A stretch of 64,000 nt of DNA from an uncultured Marinobacter sp. (lineage in GTDB: Bacteria; Pseudomonadota; Gammaproteobacteria; Pseudomonadales; Oleiphilaceae). Of the stretch, positions 47,967 through 58,679 are shown in pieces (within the stretch, counting starts at the first letter, position 1; every line of letters starts with the position of its first letter). The notes under the pieces are model-generated. The model was given only the letters and a program-made list of their open reading frames with translations. It ran no database searches and was not told the origin of the DNA. The stretch is taken from positions 1 to 64,000 of the forward strand of contig NZ_CAMYMK010000002.1 of the NCBI RefSeq assembly GCF_947259545.1. Direction: 5' to 3'. The position numbers and the translations under genes were made by a program.

Positions 47967-48722
47967 CTACCGGGCGTGGTGGCGTCTGATCAGTTCCCAT
48001 GCTTGTTGGTAGCGCAGCAGGCGATCTTTTGCCCGGGCTGTTTCAACGGCGTTCAGGGCTTGCTGCGCGAGCTTGTCAGGGTGGCACTCTGAGACCTTCC
48101 TGCGATAGGCCCGCTTGATTCCCTCCAGGGGCTCGCGGCGGGTGACCCCCAGCAACTTGCAGGCCTGCTCGTAGCTGGTGGGTTGAGGCTGGCTTTCCGG
48201 TTGGGTGATCCAGACCTTGCAGGCATAGCTCTCGAGGATGTCGTCACTGACTCTTACCGGCAGTCCGAGCCGGTCGATGGCGTCCTCGCAGCGATAGCGT
48301 CTGGGTTTGCGGGGTTTGCCCTGAAGTTGCGCTGCGTGGCACAGGCAGATGGCGACCCGCAGCGCCGGTGATGGCCACAGGTAGTGCACCAGTCGCATCT
48401 TCAGCGCACTCAAGGTTGGCAACTCGCTGGTATTCTTGCCCTTCTGGAACCATTGGATGGCTTTTCGACGCTGGCGCCGGGACAGTTTCAGTGCCTTCAT
48501 CAGGGATTCGGCGAACCCGACATCGGCTTCGGTGACGCGCCCCTCAGATTTTGCGATATAGCCCAGAAAGAAGAACAGACTGCGCCGGCACCAGCCGGGC
48601 AGGCTGGTGCGTGTGATCAGTTCGCTGGCCTGGTGTCCACAGGAGGACAGCTCCTTCAGCAGCTCGGAAAACTCGGCCTCAAGCCGGGCCGGGAGCATGT
48701 TGTCGCCATCATTCGCTGCCAT
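47967..48722 (-). CDS. DjlA-like protein: TerB-type helical domain plus J domain
   Basis: 251 residues. The N-terminal TerB-like all-helical region (about 45-130) has FFFLGYIAKSEGRVTEADV. A C-terminal J domain (about 185-245) has ACKLLGVTRREPLEGIKRAY and the DnaK-activating motif HPDK. Unlike DjlA it has no N-terminal membrane helix. The ATG overlaps the murU stop by 14 bases, so it is the third gene of amgK-murU-djlA-like. Likely a DnaK co-chaperone of unknown client. Confidence 0.85.
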   Translation of the reverse strand: MAANDGDNMLPARLEAEFSELLKELSSCGHQASELITRTSLPGWCRRSLFFFLGYIAKSEGRVTEADVGFAESLMKALKLSRRQRRKAIQWFQKGKNTSELPTLSALKMRLVHYLWPSPALRVAICLCHAAQLQGKPRKPRRYRCEDAIDRLGLPVRVSDDILESYACKVWITQPESQPQPTSYEQACKLLGVTRREPLEGIKRAYRRKVSECHPDKLAQQALNAVETARAKDRLLRYQQAWELIRRHHAR

Positions 48723-49407
48723 GGTTTACCCCTGGTCCCGAATGGAGCAGGTTGTCCAGTTGGCGCAAGCGGTCGGGGGTGCCGATGTCCATCCAGTTCC
48801 CGTCATGACGCATGCCACGGACCCGGTTCTCCGACATCGCTGTGCGCAGGATCGGTGCCAGTTTTCGTGGCCCTTGGGGTAACCCATCGAACAGGCGTCG
48901 ATGGAGCAGGCTGATACCGGAGAACGTCAATTTGTCGCGACCTTCGGAGGTCACATAGCCATTGTCACGAAGGTGGAAGTCTCCTGCAGGGTTATGGCCG
49001 GGATTGTCGGTGAGTACCAGCAGGGCGTCGGCGTCCCCTGGAGGGGTCAGGGAAGCCAGGTCAAAGTCGCACCAGATGTCACCATTGATCACCAGGAACC
49101 AGTCATCACCGCCGGCGACCAGCATGGGCAGGGCCTGGATGATGCCGCCGGCGGTTTCCAGTGGCGCGGCTTCCCGCGAGTATTCGAGGCGCAAGCCGAA
49201 CCGGTCACCGTCTCCGAGAGTGTGTTCGATCTGATCGCCCAGCCAGGCGTGGTTGATGACGACCTCGTTAAAGCCTGCACGCCGCAGATGTTCCAGGTGG
49301 TGAACGATGAGCGGCTTTCCACCAGCTTCCAACAACGGTTTGGGGGTGGTGAGTGTCAGTGGTCGCATACGTTCGCCCTTGCCGGCCGCGAGGATCATTG
49401 CCTTCAC
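48709..49407 (-). CDS. murU: N-acetylmuramate alpha-1-phosphate uridylyltransferase
   Basis: 232-residue nucleotidyltransferase of the peptidoglycan recycling bypass, forming UDP-MurNAc. It has MILAAGKGERMRPLTLTTPK, the NINGDIW metal Asp region and DNWMDIGTPDRL. The GTG at 49407 follows aaggag and overlaps the amgK stop by four bases (GTGA). This gives the right length; the frame extends 27 residues further upstream. Pairing with amgK decides the name among sugar nucleotidyltransferases. Confidence 0.92.
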   Translation of the reverse strand: MKAMILAAGKGERMRPLTLTTPKPLLEAGGKPLIVHHLEHLRRAGFNEVVINHAWLGDQIEHTLGDGDRFGLRLEYSREAAPLETAGGIIQALPMLVAGGDDWFLVINGDIWCDFDLASLTPPGDADALLVLTDNPGHNPAGDFHLRDNGYVTSEGRDKLTFSGISLLHRRLFDGLPQGPRKLAPILRTAMSENRVRGMRHDGNWMDIGTPDRLRQLDNLLHSGPGVNHGSE

Positions 49408-50453
49408 GGTAACTCCTTCTCCGTGGCGTTCGAGGGGGCAGGCCCGATCACCTGTTCGATTCTCGGCATGACGGTGTCCGCTAGCCATTCGTGGAAATGT
49501 CGAAGGGCTCCCTGCCTGGCACTGGCCTCAATCAGGTAATGGACCGTGCGGGGAATGTCGGCCAGGTAGCCGTCCTTACCATCGCGGATGGACAGGCGTG
49601 CGAAGATGCCGGACGCCTTCAGGTGCCGTTGCATGCCCATCAGTTCAAACCATTGCCGGAAGGTATCCGGGTCTGCCTTGTGCAGGCCGGCCGCCAGGCT
49701 GATCTGGCGGTATTGTTCCACCCAGCGGGCAATGTCCCCCTCGGGCCAGCGGATGTAACAGTCCTTGAGCAGGGAAACCAGGTCGTAGGTTACCGGTCCG
49801 CGTACCGCATCCTGGAAATCGATGACCCCGGGAAGATCGGTGTCAGCGCGAACCAGGAGATTGCGGGAATGATAATCCCGGTGCACGGTGACTTCCGGTT
49901 GGGCAAGGGCGGATTCACGCAGGTAGGCGAAGGCGGTATCCAGCATCGCCCTTTCCCCATTGGACAGGTCAAAGCCCAGCTTTCGGGTCAACAACCAATC
50001 GGGGAACAGCGCCATCTCGCGGTCAAGCAACGCAGTGTCGTAAGGCGGCAGGGGATAGTCCGCTGCCTCCGTGAGCTGCTGGATACGTAGCAGTTCCGTC
50101 AATGCACCCTGGTACAGCTGGTCCGCGGTATCGGTTGTCAGCTCATCCAGCATGAGCCGGTCGCCAAAATCCTCCAGCAGCAGGAACCCCTGTTCCAGAT
50201 CGTCTTCTATCACGTCGGGTACGGCTACGCCCCGCGCATGCCAGTGGCGGGCAATGGCCACGAACGGGCGGCAGTCCTCATGCTCCGGCGGTGCATCCAT
50301 AACAATAAACGGGCGCTGACCAGTGGCCGTGTTGCCGATGACGCGGAAATAACGGCGGAAGCTGGCGTCCCCCGAAACCGCTACGGGGTCGGCCTGTTCG
50401 AGGCCGGGGATCTGTCGGACCCACTGGGTCATTTTCTGCAGACGGGTATCCAT
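49404..50453 (-). CDS. amgK: N-acetylmuramate/N-acetylglucosamine 1-kinase
   Basis: 349-residue aminoglycoside-phosphotransferase fold. Catalytic loop VHRDYHSRNLLVR and DFG-like VIDFQDAVRGP are intact. It phosphorylates the anomeric position of MurNAc released from recycled wall, bypassing de novo synthesis and giving fosfomycin tolerance in Pseudomonas (known for the family). It is coupled to murU and divergent from lptD. Confidence 0.92.
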   Translation of the reverse strand: MDTRLQKMTQWVRQIPGLEQADPVAVSGDASFRRYFRVIGNTATGQRPFIVMDAPPEHEDCRPFVAIARHWHARGVAVPDVIEDDLEQGFLLLEDFGDRLMLDELTTDTADQLYQGALTELLRIQQLTEAADYPLPPYDTALLDREMALFPDWLLTRKLGFDLSNGERAMLDTAFAYLRESALAQPEVTVHRDYHSRNLLVRADTDLPGVIDFQDAVRGPVTYDLVSLLKDCYIRWPEGDIARWVEQYRQISLAAGLHKADPDTFRQWFELMGMQRHLKASGIFARLSIRDGKDGYLADIPRTVHYLIEASARQGALRHFHEWLADTVMPRIEQVIGPAPSNATEKELP

Positions 50454-50571
50454 GAAACAGGCGACTGTCCTGACAAGGTGAATGTTATTTCAGAAGCTTC
50501 CGAAAAGAGCTGGAAGTTAGCAGCTCAGTATAGAGAGGGTAAAACGGTTTTGCAGCAAAGTCGGGTTTCCG

Positions 50572-50600
50572 TTAACAAGGTGGGGAGCCCCGTGTAAACT
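50572..50600 (+). promoter_or_regulatory. Candidate lptD promoter
   Basis: TTAACA (50572-50577), a 17-base spacer and TAAACT (50595-50600), a fair sigma-70 match, about 57 bases upstream of the lptD start codon. No sigma-E type motif was recognised. Confidence 0.4.
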
Positions 50601-50656
50601 AGGCGGCTGTTAAAAATCCCTGAGCCCTCAAGCCAATTGTAAGGAACCCGACCACC

Positions 50657-53086
50657 GTGCCAGTCCCAGCAAGGAACCTGCGAATACCGGCCAATCGGTT
50701 GCGGCACCCACCGGGGCTGGGACTGGTGTCCGCAGCGGGCATCATGTTCCTGGTGTCATCGTGGTCCTGCGCAGCAGCTGGAGCCGAGGCAGCTCCCACA
50801 GCTGCGGAAATGGACTGGCGTCCCAGGTCCGAACTGCCGGAGTCGGTCAGAAACACTCTGCCGACATTCTGCGAGGGCGGATACTTGCCCTCGGAAGCGT
50901 CGATGGCGGTTCCCGGGAGTGGAAACGGGATGCTGGGAACCATGCCGGATTCGGAGCAGCCCCTGCATGCCAGTGGTCTTTCCGCCCGATACGAACTGGA
51001 TTCCGAACTGTACCTGAAGGGCGACGTGCAGCTGCGTCAGGGGCGGTTCTCGGTGACTGGTTCCGAAGCCCGTTATGACCAGGTGGGTGGCTCTGTCTCT
51101 GTGGCGGGACCTCTGGTCAGTCGTGGCGAGGCGTTTCTGCTGACCGGTGAGTCCGCGGACTACGACGTCAACAACGGTCACTTCGACATCAATACCGCGA
51201 CCTTCCTGCTTCACAGCGCAGAGATGCGCGGCTCGGCGAGCACCCTGTCGCGCATTGCCGAAGACCAGGTATTGATCCGTGATGGTGCCCTGACCACCTG
51301 TGCGCCCAACCGGAACGACTGGTCCATCGTCGCCTCCGATATCCATCTTGATCAGGGCGAAGGTTTCGGTACCGCCAAACATGTGCGTCTGGAGATCAAG
51401 GACGTGCCGGTATTCTACTGGCCTTATGCCAGCTTCCCCATTGATGATCGCCGCAAGACCGGTTTTCTGTACCCTTCATTCGGGACCTCGAATACGGGCA
51501 GTGGTGCCTATCTGTCCGTACCCTATTACCTGAACCTGGCCCCTCACTACGACGCCACCCTGACGCCGCAGTATATTCACGGCCGGGGCCTGTTTAACGA
51601 AGTGGAAGGCCGTTACCTGAGCCCGTGGGGCGAATCGGTTCTGCAACTCGGTTACATCAGCAACGACCTGGAATACCAGGACGAGTTTCCGGGCGAGGAC
51701 GGCGAGCGCTGGGCGCTGGATTTCACCACTCGTGCCGACCTTGGTGATGGCTGGAATGCCTATGGTGATTACTCCGTGGTCAGTGACGAGGATTACCTCA
51801 GCGATCTGAACCAGAACCTGGAAATCAATCAGGCCACGCACCTGCAGCGTCGCGGTGGAGCCCGCTACCAGGATGGTTGGCAGTATTTCGAGGTCTATGC
51901 CAACGGCTACCAGACGATCTCCGAACGTATTGCCGAGCGCAACAAGCCTTATGCCCAGTTGCCGGAAGTAATCTACGGCATGACGACAGACCTCGGGCCG
52001 GTAGAAACCAATCTCGAAAGCCAGTACACCTATTTTTACCGGGATAACGCCGAGTTGACCGGGCTGGACCGGGCCAATGGTCAACGCCTGCGGGCCATAC
52101 CGGAAGTGGCGCTGCCGCTGCGGGCGCTGTGGGGCTTTACCCGCCCGTCCGTCAGCCTCGATTACACGCGCTATGAACTGGAAGACTACGAGCTGAACAG
52201 TGGCGGTTTCGATCGCACCGTACCCGTGTTCGAGTGGGACTCGGGGCTCTATTTTGATCGTCAGTCCAGTCTGTTCGACATTCCCTACAACCAGACGCTG
52301 GAGCCCCGCCTGTATTACGCATGGGCGGACGCGGAAGCCGATCAGGATGATATTCCCGATTTTGATACCGCGCTGCGTTCATTCAGTTTTGACCGCTTGT
52401 TCCAGCGCAACCGGTTCACCGGCGGCGACCGGGTCGGGGACGCGAATCAGTTGACGGTGGCCCTGACCAGTCGTTTCAATGACCTGATCAGCGGGGCGGA
52501 GCGGGCCCGGTTCAGTATCGGCCAGGTACACTATTACGACGACCGGGAAGTGACGCTGATGGGGCAGGGGGCGGATGACCGCAGCGATTCTCCGTTGGCG
52601 GGGGAAGTGCTGTTGCGGCCACTGGAGACCCTGGATATCCGCAGTGCCGGTCTGTGGGACCCGGACACCCAGAAGACAGAGGAGGGGCGCAGCCAGCTGA
52701 TCTTCCATTCGGAGGATTATCGCTACCTGGCCAGTCTGGGGCACACCTACAGCCGAAACGAATTGGAACAGTCGGATATCGGGGCGGTTTTTCCTGTCAC
52801 AGACCGTGTTAGTCTGATCGGCCGCTGGGTCTATGATTCCCAGCTGGATCGCACCGTCGGCTCACTGGCGGGCATTGAATACAATAATTGTTGCTGGAGC
52901 GTTCAGGTGGTCCACCAGAACTACCTGACCGACGATGAGCAGTTGGAAAGCCGCATGCTGTTCCAGATCCAGCTCAAGGGGCTGGGCGGCAGTGGCGGTT
53001 CGTCCGACCGGATCTCCGAAGCCATCTATGGATTTGATGAGCGGGAACGCCGTCGCTTTGGCGGCACGGGTACCAGGTACGATTAA
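50657..53086 (+). CDS. lptD: LPS-assembly protein LptD
   Basis: Outer-membrane beta-barrel that inserts LPS, in complex with LptE. 809 residues: signal segment (about 22-43), a periplasmic OstA-type beta-jellyroll (about 100-240) with ELYLKGDVQLRQGRFSVTGS, then a long barrel. Cysteines occur near residue 72 (FCEGGY), 215 (TTCAPN) and as a NNCCWS pair near 738, consistent with the disulfide pattern that needs DsbA. A GTG start is used, with aaggaa 11 bases before. First gene of lptD-surA-pdxA-rsmA-apaH. Confidence 0.95.
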   Translation: MPVPARNLRIPANRLRHPPGLGLVSAAGIMFLVSSWSCAAAGAEAAPTAAEMDWRPRSELPESVRNTLPTFCEGGYLPSEASMAVPGSGNGMLGTMPDSEQPLHASGLSARYELDSELYLKGDVQLRQGRFSVTGSEARYDQVGGSVSVAGPLVSRGEAFLLTGESADYDVNNGHFDINTATFLLHSAEMRGSASTLSRIAEDQVLIRDGALTTCAPNRNDWSIVASDIHLDQGEGFGTAKHVRLEIKDVPVFYWPYASFPIDDRRKTGFLYPSFGTSNTGSGAYLSVPYYLNLAPHYDATLTPQYIHGRGLFNEVEGRYLSPWGESVLQLGYISNDLEYQDEFPGEDGERWALDFTTRADLGDGWNAYGDYSVVSDEDYLSDLNQNLEINQATHLQRRGGARYQDGWQYFEVYANGYQTISERIAERNKPYAQLPEVIYGMTTDLGPVETNLESQYTYFYRDNAELTGLDRANGQRLRAIPEVALPLRALWGFTRPSVSLDYTRYELEDYELNSGGFDRTVPVFEWDSGLYFDRQSSLFDIPYNQTLEPRLYYAWADAEADQDDIPDFDTALRSFSFDRLFQRNRFTGGDRVGDANQLTVALTSRFNDLISGAERARFSIGQVHYYDDREVTLMGQGADDRSDSPLAGEVLLRPLETLDIRSAGLWDPDTQKTEEGRSQLIFHSEDYRYLASLGHTYSRNELEQSDIGAVFPVTDRVSLIGRWVYDSQLDRTVGSLAGIEYNNCCWSVQVVHQNYLTDDEQLESRMLFQIQLKGLGGSGGSSDRISEAIYGFDERERRRFGGTGTRYD

Positions 53087-53140
53087 GTCAGCATGTAGCG
53101 GGCGTTCCGCAGACAGAATGTTCATTTATCAGAGGTGATT

Positions 53141-54475
53141 ATGAAGGCGAACCTTCGCCATTGCGCAAAAACATTGTTGGTCCTCCTGGCGGTGATGATG
53201 GCCTCGGTCGTCCAGGCTGAGCGTCAGCCGCTGGATCGGGTTGTGGCCATTGTGGACGATGGCGTGATCCTGCAGAGCGAGCTGGATAACCGCATTGATA
53301 CCATTGTGGGGAGACTGCAGGCCCAGGGGACCGGATTGCCACCAAGGGATATCCTTGAGGAACGGGTGCTGGATCAGTTGATCACCGAGTCGATCCAGTT
53401 GCAGATGGCGGAACGTGCCGGCATGCGGATCAGTGACAACGAACTGAACGAAACCATGGCCGGTATTGCCCAGCGCAATAACATGACCCTGGCGCAGTTC
53501 GAGCAGCAACTGGCGGCGGAAGGCGTCAGTTACCGTGAGGCCCGCGAGCAGATTCGCAACGAGATGCTGGCCAGCCGGGTGCAGCAGCGCCAGGTGGGGA
53601 ATCGTGTGCGTGTCACCGACCGCGAGGTGGAGAACTACCTGCAGACGCTCACCGCTCGCGAGCCTAGCAACGAGGAATATCGGCTGGCCTATATCTATGT
53701 AGAGGTCGACAATCCGAACGATGACTCGGCCGTTGCCGCAGCCCGCAAGAAGGCCGAACGCCTGCGCTCGGAGATCGTCGGCGGTCGTGACTTCCGCGAA
53801 GTCGCGGTGGCTGAATCCGATGCCGCCAATGCGCTGGAAGGCGGTGATATGGGCTGGCGCAGAAGGAGCCAGCTGCCTTCGCTGCTGGAATCCGTGGTAC
53901 CGGAACTGGAAACCGGCGTGCCGTCGCAGGTGCTGGGGAACAAAAACGGCTTTCACCTGGTGATGGTCCGCGATCGTCGTGGTGGTGAAAACAACCAGGT
54001 GATTGAACAGTCCCGTGTGCGTCATATCCTGGTGCGGACTAGCGAGACGGTTTCGGAATCCCAGGCCGAAAGCACCATCCGTGACCTGTACCAGCAGATT
54101 CGTGACGGCGCCGATTTTGCCGCACTGGCGCGGGAGCATTCCGACGACCCGGTGTCCGGTTCGGATGGTGGCAATCTGGGCTGGGTCAGCCCGGGTCAGA
54201 TGGTGCCTGAGTTTGAACAGGCCATGATGGCGGCGGATGTCGGTGAGCTGAAAGGGCCATTCCGGTCCCAGTTCGGGTGGCATATCCTGGAAGTGCAGGA
54301 ACGCCGTCAGAAGGACATCAGCGGTGACGTCCGCGAGTCGGAAGCCCGTCAGGCGATATACCGTCGCAAGTTCGATACCGAGCTGCAAAACTGGCTGCGG
54401 GAGATCCGTGACGAGGCATTCGTTGAATTCAAGGATGAGTACGCGCAAGAGAACGAGGAATCCCAGCAATCATGA
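53141..54475 (+). CDS. surA: Periplasmic chaperone / peptidyl-prolyl isomerase SurA
   Basis: 444 residues. Signal peptide ending VVQA/ERQ (about residue 26). The N-terminal chaperone core ([19 protein letters not shown]) is followed by two parvulin domains (about 185-285 and 290-390, the second with [20 protein letters not shown]). A C-terminal helix completes the core. It escorts outer-membrane proteins such as LptD, encoded just upstream. The ATG at 53141 follows agaggtg. Its stop overlaps pdxA by four bases. Confidence 0.96.
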   Translation: MKANLRHCAKTLLVLLAVMMASVVQAERQPLDRVVAIVDDGVILQSELDNRIDTIVGRLQAQGTGLPPRDILEERVLDQLITESIQLQMAERAGMRISDNELNETMAGIAQRNNMTLAQFEQQLAAEGVSYREAREQIRNEMLASRVQQRQVGNRVRVTDREVENYLQTLTAREPSNEEYRLAYIYVEVDNPNDDSAVAAARKKAERLRSEIVGGRDFREVAVAESDAANALEGGDMGWRRRSQLPSLLESVVPELETGVPSQVLGNKNGFHLVMVRDRRGGENNQVIEQSRVRHILVRTSETVSESQAESTIRDLYQQIRDGADFAALAREHSDDPVSGSDGGNLGWVSPGQMVPEFEQAMMAADVGELKGPFRSQFGWHILEVQERRQKDISGDVRESEARQAIYRRKFDTELQNWLREIRDEAFVEFKDEYAQENEESQQS

Positions 54476-55473
54476 CCGACCCGGTAACCCTTGCCCTGAC
54501 CGCCGGTGAGCCGGCGGGTATCGGCCCGGAACTTTGCCTGCAGCTGGCAGCGGAAGCCCGTCAGCCGGGCGTTGTTGTGGTCGCTGCTAGGGAACTTCTG
54601 GAGGCGAGGGCAAAGAAACTTGGTATCGAGGTGATTCTGGAGTCGTGGCAGCCCGGTGAAGCAGCGACCAGAGAGCCGGGACACCTCTCGGTGTATCACG
54701 TTGACGGGCTGGCCAGTACAGAAGCCGGTCAATTGAATGCCGGCAACAGCCAATACGTGCTCGAGACCTTGCGGATTGCCGCTCAGGGCTGTCTGGATGG
54801 ACTGTTCGATGGCATGGTCACCGCACCGGTCCACAAGGGTGTGATCAATGACGCCGGTATCGCTTTCAGCGGCCATACCGAGTTCCTGCAGGAGCTCTGT
54901 GGTGTTGAGCGGGTCGTGATGATGCTGGCCACCGAGGAGCTGAGGGTGGCGCTGGTCACCACCCATCTGCCCCTGAAGGACGTCGCCGCAGCGATTACGC
55001 CGGAGCGTCTGACCCAGGTGACCCGGATTCTCGACGCCGATCTGCGCACGTTCTTTGGTATAGAACACCCGCGCATTCTTGTTGCCGGTCTCAATCCCCA
55101 CGCCGGTGAGGGCGGTCACCTGGGCCGTGAAGAGCTGGAGGTCATCGAACCAACCCTCGACAACCTCCGTGCCGAGGGCATGACCCTGACCGGCCCGCTG
55201 CCGGCGGATACCCTGTTTACACCACACTGGCTGGACAACGCCGATGCCGTCCTGGCGATGTACCATGATCAGGGATTACCCGTCCTGAAATTCCAGGGGT
55301 TTGGCCGCGCGGTTAATATTACCCTGGGACTACCGATCGTCCGGACCTCGGTTGACCACGGTACCGCCCTGGATCTGGCTGGTACCGGCAAAGCGGACGC
55401 GGGCAGCCTGCAGACCGCCATCAAGGTCGGTGAGCAGATGGCGATTTACCGAAAGTTGGCAAAAGAGAGCTAG
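54472..55473 (+). CDS. pdxA: 4-hydroxythreonine-4-phosphate dehydrogenase
   Basis: Pyridoxal phosphate synthesis. 333 residues with [10 protein letters not shown], the metal ligands in [11 protein letters not shown] and [14 protein letters not shown], and [19 protein letters not shown] plus [22 protein letters not shown] overlaps the surA stop. Two bases separate it from the rsmA GTG. Confidence 0.96.
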   Translation: MTDPVTLALTAGEPAGIGPELCLQLAAEARQPGVVVVAARELLEARAKKLGIEVILESWQPGEAATREPGHLSVYHVDGLASTEAGQLNAGNSQYVLETLRIAAQGCLDGLFDGMVTAPVHKGVINDAGIAFSGHTEFLQELCGVERVVMMLATEELRVALVTTHLPLKDVAAAITPERLTQVTRILDADLRTFFGIEHPRILVAGLNPHAGEGGHLGREELEVIEPTLDNLRAEGMTLTGPLPADTLFTPHWLDNADAVLAMYHDQGLPVLKFQGFGRAVNITLGLPIVRTSVDHGTALDLAGTGKADAGSLQTAIKVGEQMAIYRKLAKES

Positions 55474-55474
55474 C

Positions 55475-56305
55475 GTGAGCAACAAACCAGGCCATCAGGC
55501 CAGAAAGCGGTTCGGACAGAACTTCCTTCACGATCCGGGCGTGATCGAGCGCATCATTCGCGCCATCAATCCCAAGCCCGATGACGCCATCGTGGAAATC
55601 GGCCCCGGCCTTGGCGCCATTACCGAAGAAATCCTGGCGGTGAACCCGGCGTTGCAGGTGGTGGAGCTTGACCGTGATCTCATTCCGGTTCTACGCACCA
55701 AATTCTTCAACTACCCGGATTTCAGGATCCACGAAGCGGATGCCCTGAAGTTCGATTTCAGCCAGCTGGCCGGCGACAAGCCGCTGCGGATTATCGGCAA
55801 CCTGCCATACAACATCTCCACGCCCCTGATTTTCCATCTGCTCAGCTACTCCGGTGTCGTCCAGGACATGCATTTCATGCTGCAGAAAGAAGTGGTGCAG
55901 CGCATGGCTGCCGTGCCCGGTGATAACAATTATGGTCGCTTGGGCATCATGACCCAGTATTTCTGCAAGGTGCAGCCGCTGTTTGAAGTCGGTGCAGGAG
56001 CGTTCCGGCCGGCCCCGAAAGTGGACTCCGCCATTGTCCGCATGGTCCCGCATACCACCTTGCCGCACCCGGCCAAAGACCTGGGTACGCTACAGTCTGT
56101 CGTCCGGACCGCATTCAATGCCCGCCGCAAGACCCTGCGCAAGGCGCTGGCGGGGCTGGTCACGGTCGAGCAGCTGCAGAGCCTGGGTATTAATGACGGA
56201 CTGCGACCGGAGAACCTGGGGCTGGCGGACTACGTAGCGATTGCAGACATGCTGGTCGACCGTAAAAACGACAACCCGGCGCAGCACGGGGAGAGTGATG
56301 ACTGA
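55475..56305 (+). CDS. rsmA: 16S rRNA (adenine1518/1519-N6)-dimethyltransferase
   Basis: 276-residue KsgA-type enzyme that dimethylates two adenines in helix 45 of 16S r[23 protein letters not shown] site [15 protein letters not shown] and catalytic [11 protein letters not shown] are seen, with a C-terminal helical domain ([12 protein letters not shown]). The GTG at 55475 follows agagag and gives family length. The stop lies eight bases inside apaH. The apaG gene often found between rsmA and apaH is absent. Confidence 0.95.
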   Translation: MSNKPGHQARKRFGQNFLHDPGVIERIIRAINPKPDDAIVEIGPGLGAITEEILAVNPALQVVELDRDLIPVLRTKFFNYPDFRIHEADALKFDFSQLAGDKPLRIIGNLPYNISTPLIFHLLSYSGVVQDMHFMLQKEVVQRMAAVPGDNNYGRLGIMTQYFCKVQPLFEVGAGAFRPAPKVDSAIVRMVPHTTLPHPAKDLGTLQSVVRTAFNARRKTLRKALAGLVTVEQLQSLGINDGLRPENLGLADYVAIADMLVDRKNDNPAQHGESDD

Positions 56306-57098
56306 CTACGCCATCGGTGATATCCAGGGCTGTTACGATCGCCTGCGGGACGTTCTGGATAAGGTCAATTTTTCTCCGTCCCGGGACCGGCTCTGGGTCG
56401 CCGGGGACCTGATCAATCGGGGACCGGCGTCACTGGAAACCTTGCGGTTCATCGAAGGACTTGGAGAATCTGCCGTTGTGGTTCTGGGTAACCATGACCT
56501 GCACTTGCTGGCGGTCGCTTTGGGTGGTCACCAGACCCGCAAGAAAGACACCCTTGATGGTATCCTGGACGCCCCGGATCAGGCCCGGCTGGTGGACTGG
56601 TTGCGGCAGCAGAAACTCTGCATCCACGATCCTGATCGCAACCTCTTTATGGCCCATGCGGGTCTGCCGCACATCTGGACGCCGGAACAGGCGGTCGCGC
56701 ATGCACGGGAAGTGGAAGCGGTCATTTCCGGTAGCGATGCGGAAGAATACTTCACCCACATGTATGGCAATCAGCCTGACCGATGGGATGACAGCCTGAC
56801 TGGCATGGACCGGTGGCGGATAATCACCAATTACTTTACCCGCATGCGCTTTATCACGGCCGATGGCACCCTGGAACTGGCCACCAAGGAGTCGGCGGAC
56901 AGCGCCCCGACAGGGTTTGCCCCCTGGTTCGAATTTCCCCGCAGGGATAACGTCAAAGTGATCTTTGGTCACTGGGCGGCCCTGGAAGGCAAAACCGGCA
57001 AGGAGCAGTTTATTGGCCTGGACACCGGGTGCGTCTGGGGCGGAGCGCTGACGATCATGAACCTGGACAGCGGGGAAAAGATTCACTGTGACTGCTAG
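56298..57098 (+). CDS. apaH: Symmetrical bis(5'-nucleosyl)-tetraphosphatase
   Basis: Hydrolyses Ap4A to ADP; also decaps Np4-capped RNA (family knowledge). 266-residue metallophosphoesterase with [29 protein letters not shown] and FGHWAALEG. The ATG follows gggagag inside the rsmA end, so the two are translationally coupled. Confidence 0.95.
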   Translation: MTDYAIGDIQGCYDRLRDVLDKVNFSPSRDRLWVAGDLINRGPASLETLRFIEGLGESAVVVLGNHDLHLLAVALGGHQTRKKDTLDGILDAPDQARLVDWLRQQKLCIHDPDRNLFMAHAGLPHIWTPEQAVAHAREVEAVISGSDAEEYFTHMYGNQPDRWDDSLTGMDRWRIITNYFTRMRFITADGTLELATKESADSAPTGFAPWFEFPRRDNVKVIFGHWAALEGKTGKEQFIGLDTGCVWGGALTIMNLDSGEKIHCDC

Positions 57099-57111
57099 GC
57101 ATATCGAAGTC

Positions 57112-57498
57112 ATGCGCCCGCCCCTGGTCATCGGTGCCCTGTTGGCACTGGTCGCGGTCATGGCCGGTGCCTTTGGCGCCCATGGCCTGAGGGACCTGGT
57201 CAGTGCCCGGGGCCTTGAAGTTTTCCAGACTGCCGTCACCTATCAGGTATACCATTCAATTGCACTGATACTCGTGGCCATATTGACGGGTATGGAGTTG
57301 CCCCGCCGCCTGTTGGCGGTGGCTGCGGGATTTTTCCTGGCGGGTATCCTGTTGTTCAGCGGCAGTCTCTATGTGCTGGTACTGACCGACATTCGCTGGG
57401 TGGGGCCGATCACCCCCATCGGTGGTGTCTGTTTTATGGTGGGGTGGGCCCTGGTTTTGATCGCCGGACTTCGGCGCCAGAGAGATTTTCAGAGGTAA
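57112..57498 (+). CDS. DUF423 family membrane protein
   Basis: 128-residue inner-membrane protein with four helices and the DUF423 features AGAFGAHGLRD, FQTAVTYQVYHSIAL and PITPIGGVCFMVGWA. No function is known for the family. The ATG at 57112 gives family length; an in-frame GTG at 57088 overlaps the apaH stop. thiS follows two bases later. Confidence 0.85.
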   Translation: MRPPLVIGALLALVAVMAGAFGAHGLRDLVSARGLEVFQTAVTYQVYHSIALILVAILTGMELPRRLLAVAAGFFLAGILLFSGSLYVLVLTDIRWVGPITPIGGVCFMVGWALVLIAGLRRQRDFQR

Positions 57499-57500
57499 AC

Positions 57501-57701
57501 ATGCAGGTGCAGGTAAACGGTGATGGGTTAGAGCTGCCCGCCGAGGCAACCATCGCAGATCTGATAGAACACATGGCCCTGACGGGCAAACGGCTGGCCG
57601 TGGAGGTTAACGAAGACATCGTGCCCCGCAGCCAACATCCGGATTTCCGCCTGAACGACGGCGACCGGGTCGAAGTGGTGCATGCCATCGGCGGTGGCTA
57701 G
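57501..57701 (+). CDS. thiS: Sulfur carrier protein ThiS
   Basis: 66-residue ubiquitin-like carrier ending in the Gly-Gly tail (HAIGGG with terminal Gly) that is adenylated and thiocarboxylated to feed thiazole formation. NGDGLELPAEATIADLIEHM is the typical N-terminal beta-grasp. It precedes thiG by 70 bases. The longer upstream frame overlaps DUF423 and was dropped. Confidence 0.93.
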   Translation: MQVQVNGDGLELPAEATIADLIEHMALTGKRLAVEVNEDIVPRSQHPDFRLNDGDRVEVVHAIGGG

Positions 57702-57771
57702 GTGATGCCGCATTGATGCGGCCAGTCCGGCCGATGACGTCCCCAATATTCCATACAGCCTCAGGAAGGTT

Positions 57772-58581
57772 ATGAGCGAACAACCGACAATTCAGCTTCC
57801 AGACGACAAACCCCTCGAACTCGCCGGCCGTGTCTATCAATCACGCCTGCTGGTGGGGACCGGTAAATATCGTGACCTGATGGAGACCGGCCATGCCATA
57901 GAAGCCAGCGGTGCGGAAATCGTCACCGTGGCTGTGCGCCGGACCAATCTGGGACAGAATCCGGACGAGCCCAACCTGCTCGACGTGATTTCCCCGGACA
58001 CCTATACCATCCTGCCGAACACCGCCGGCTGCTACACCGCGAAGGATGCGGTGCGTACCTGCAAACTGGCCAGGGAACTGCTGGACGGCCATGACCTGGT
58101 GAAACTGGAAGTGCTGGGCGAGGAGAAAACCCTGTACCCGAACATGACCGAAACCCTGGTGGCCGCTGAAGAGCTGATCAATGACGGCTTCAAGGTTATG
58201 GTCTATTGCTCCGACGATCCACTGCTGGCCAAGCGTCTGGAAGAGATGGGTTGCATTGCCATCATGCCGCTGGGCGCGCCTATCGGATCGGGCCTGGGCA
58301 TCCAGAATCGTTACAACATTCGCCTGATTGTCGAGAACGCCAACGTGCCAGTGCTGGTGGATGCCGGTGTTGGCACCGCCTCGGATGCGACCCTTGCCAT
58401 GGAGCTGGGCTGCGATGGTGTTCTCATGAACACTGCTATTGCACAGGCCAAGGACCCGATCAAGATGGCCCACGCCATGCGCCTCGGTGTGGAAGCCGGT
58501 CGCGAAGCGTACCTGGCGGGGCGGATGCCCAAGAAGCTCTACGCCAGTGCGTCCTCGCCCATTGATGGCACTTTCTTCTGA
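57772..58581 (+). CDS. thiG: Thiazole synthase
   Basis: 269-residue TIM barrel that condenses deoxyxylulose phosphate, ThiS thiocarboxylate and a glycine imine into the thiazole of thiamine. [63 protein letters not shown] and [10 protein letters not shown] are characteristic. A gap of 98 bases leads to slmA. Confidence 0.96.
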   Translation: MSEQPTIQLPDDKPLELAGRVYQSRLLVGTGKYRDLMETGHAIEASGAEIVTVAVRRTNLGQNPDEPNLLDVISPDTYTILPNTAGCYTAKDAVRTCKLARELLDGHDLVKLEVLGEEKTLYPNMTETLVAAEELINDGFKVMVYCSDDPLLAKRLEEMGCIAIMPLGAPIGSGLGIQNRYNIRLIVENANVPVLVDAGVGTASDATLAMELGCDGVLMNTAIAQAKDPIKMAHAMRLGVEAGREAYLAGRMPKKLYASASSPIDGTFF

Positions 58582-58679
58582 TTTAGTGAACAATCCGGTA
58601 CAAAACTGAATAATACCGAGGGCCGGCGCCAAAGACCGGCCCCAAAAATAACCCAGTTACAGAGCGCTGAAGTCCTGTC

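Noticed and set aside
53129..54469. 446-residue minus-strand open frame almost exactly opposite surA
   Set aside because: No recognisable motifs and His/Gln-rich composition typical of antisense frames in GC-rich genes. SurA on the plus strand is unambiguous.
58620..58642. Hairpin gggccgg/ccggccc before slmA as a thiG terminator
   Set aside because: It is followed by A-rich rather than U-rich sequence on the plus strand, so there is no support for intrinsic termination.
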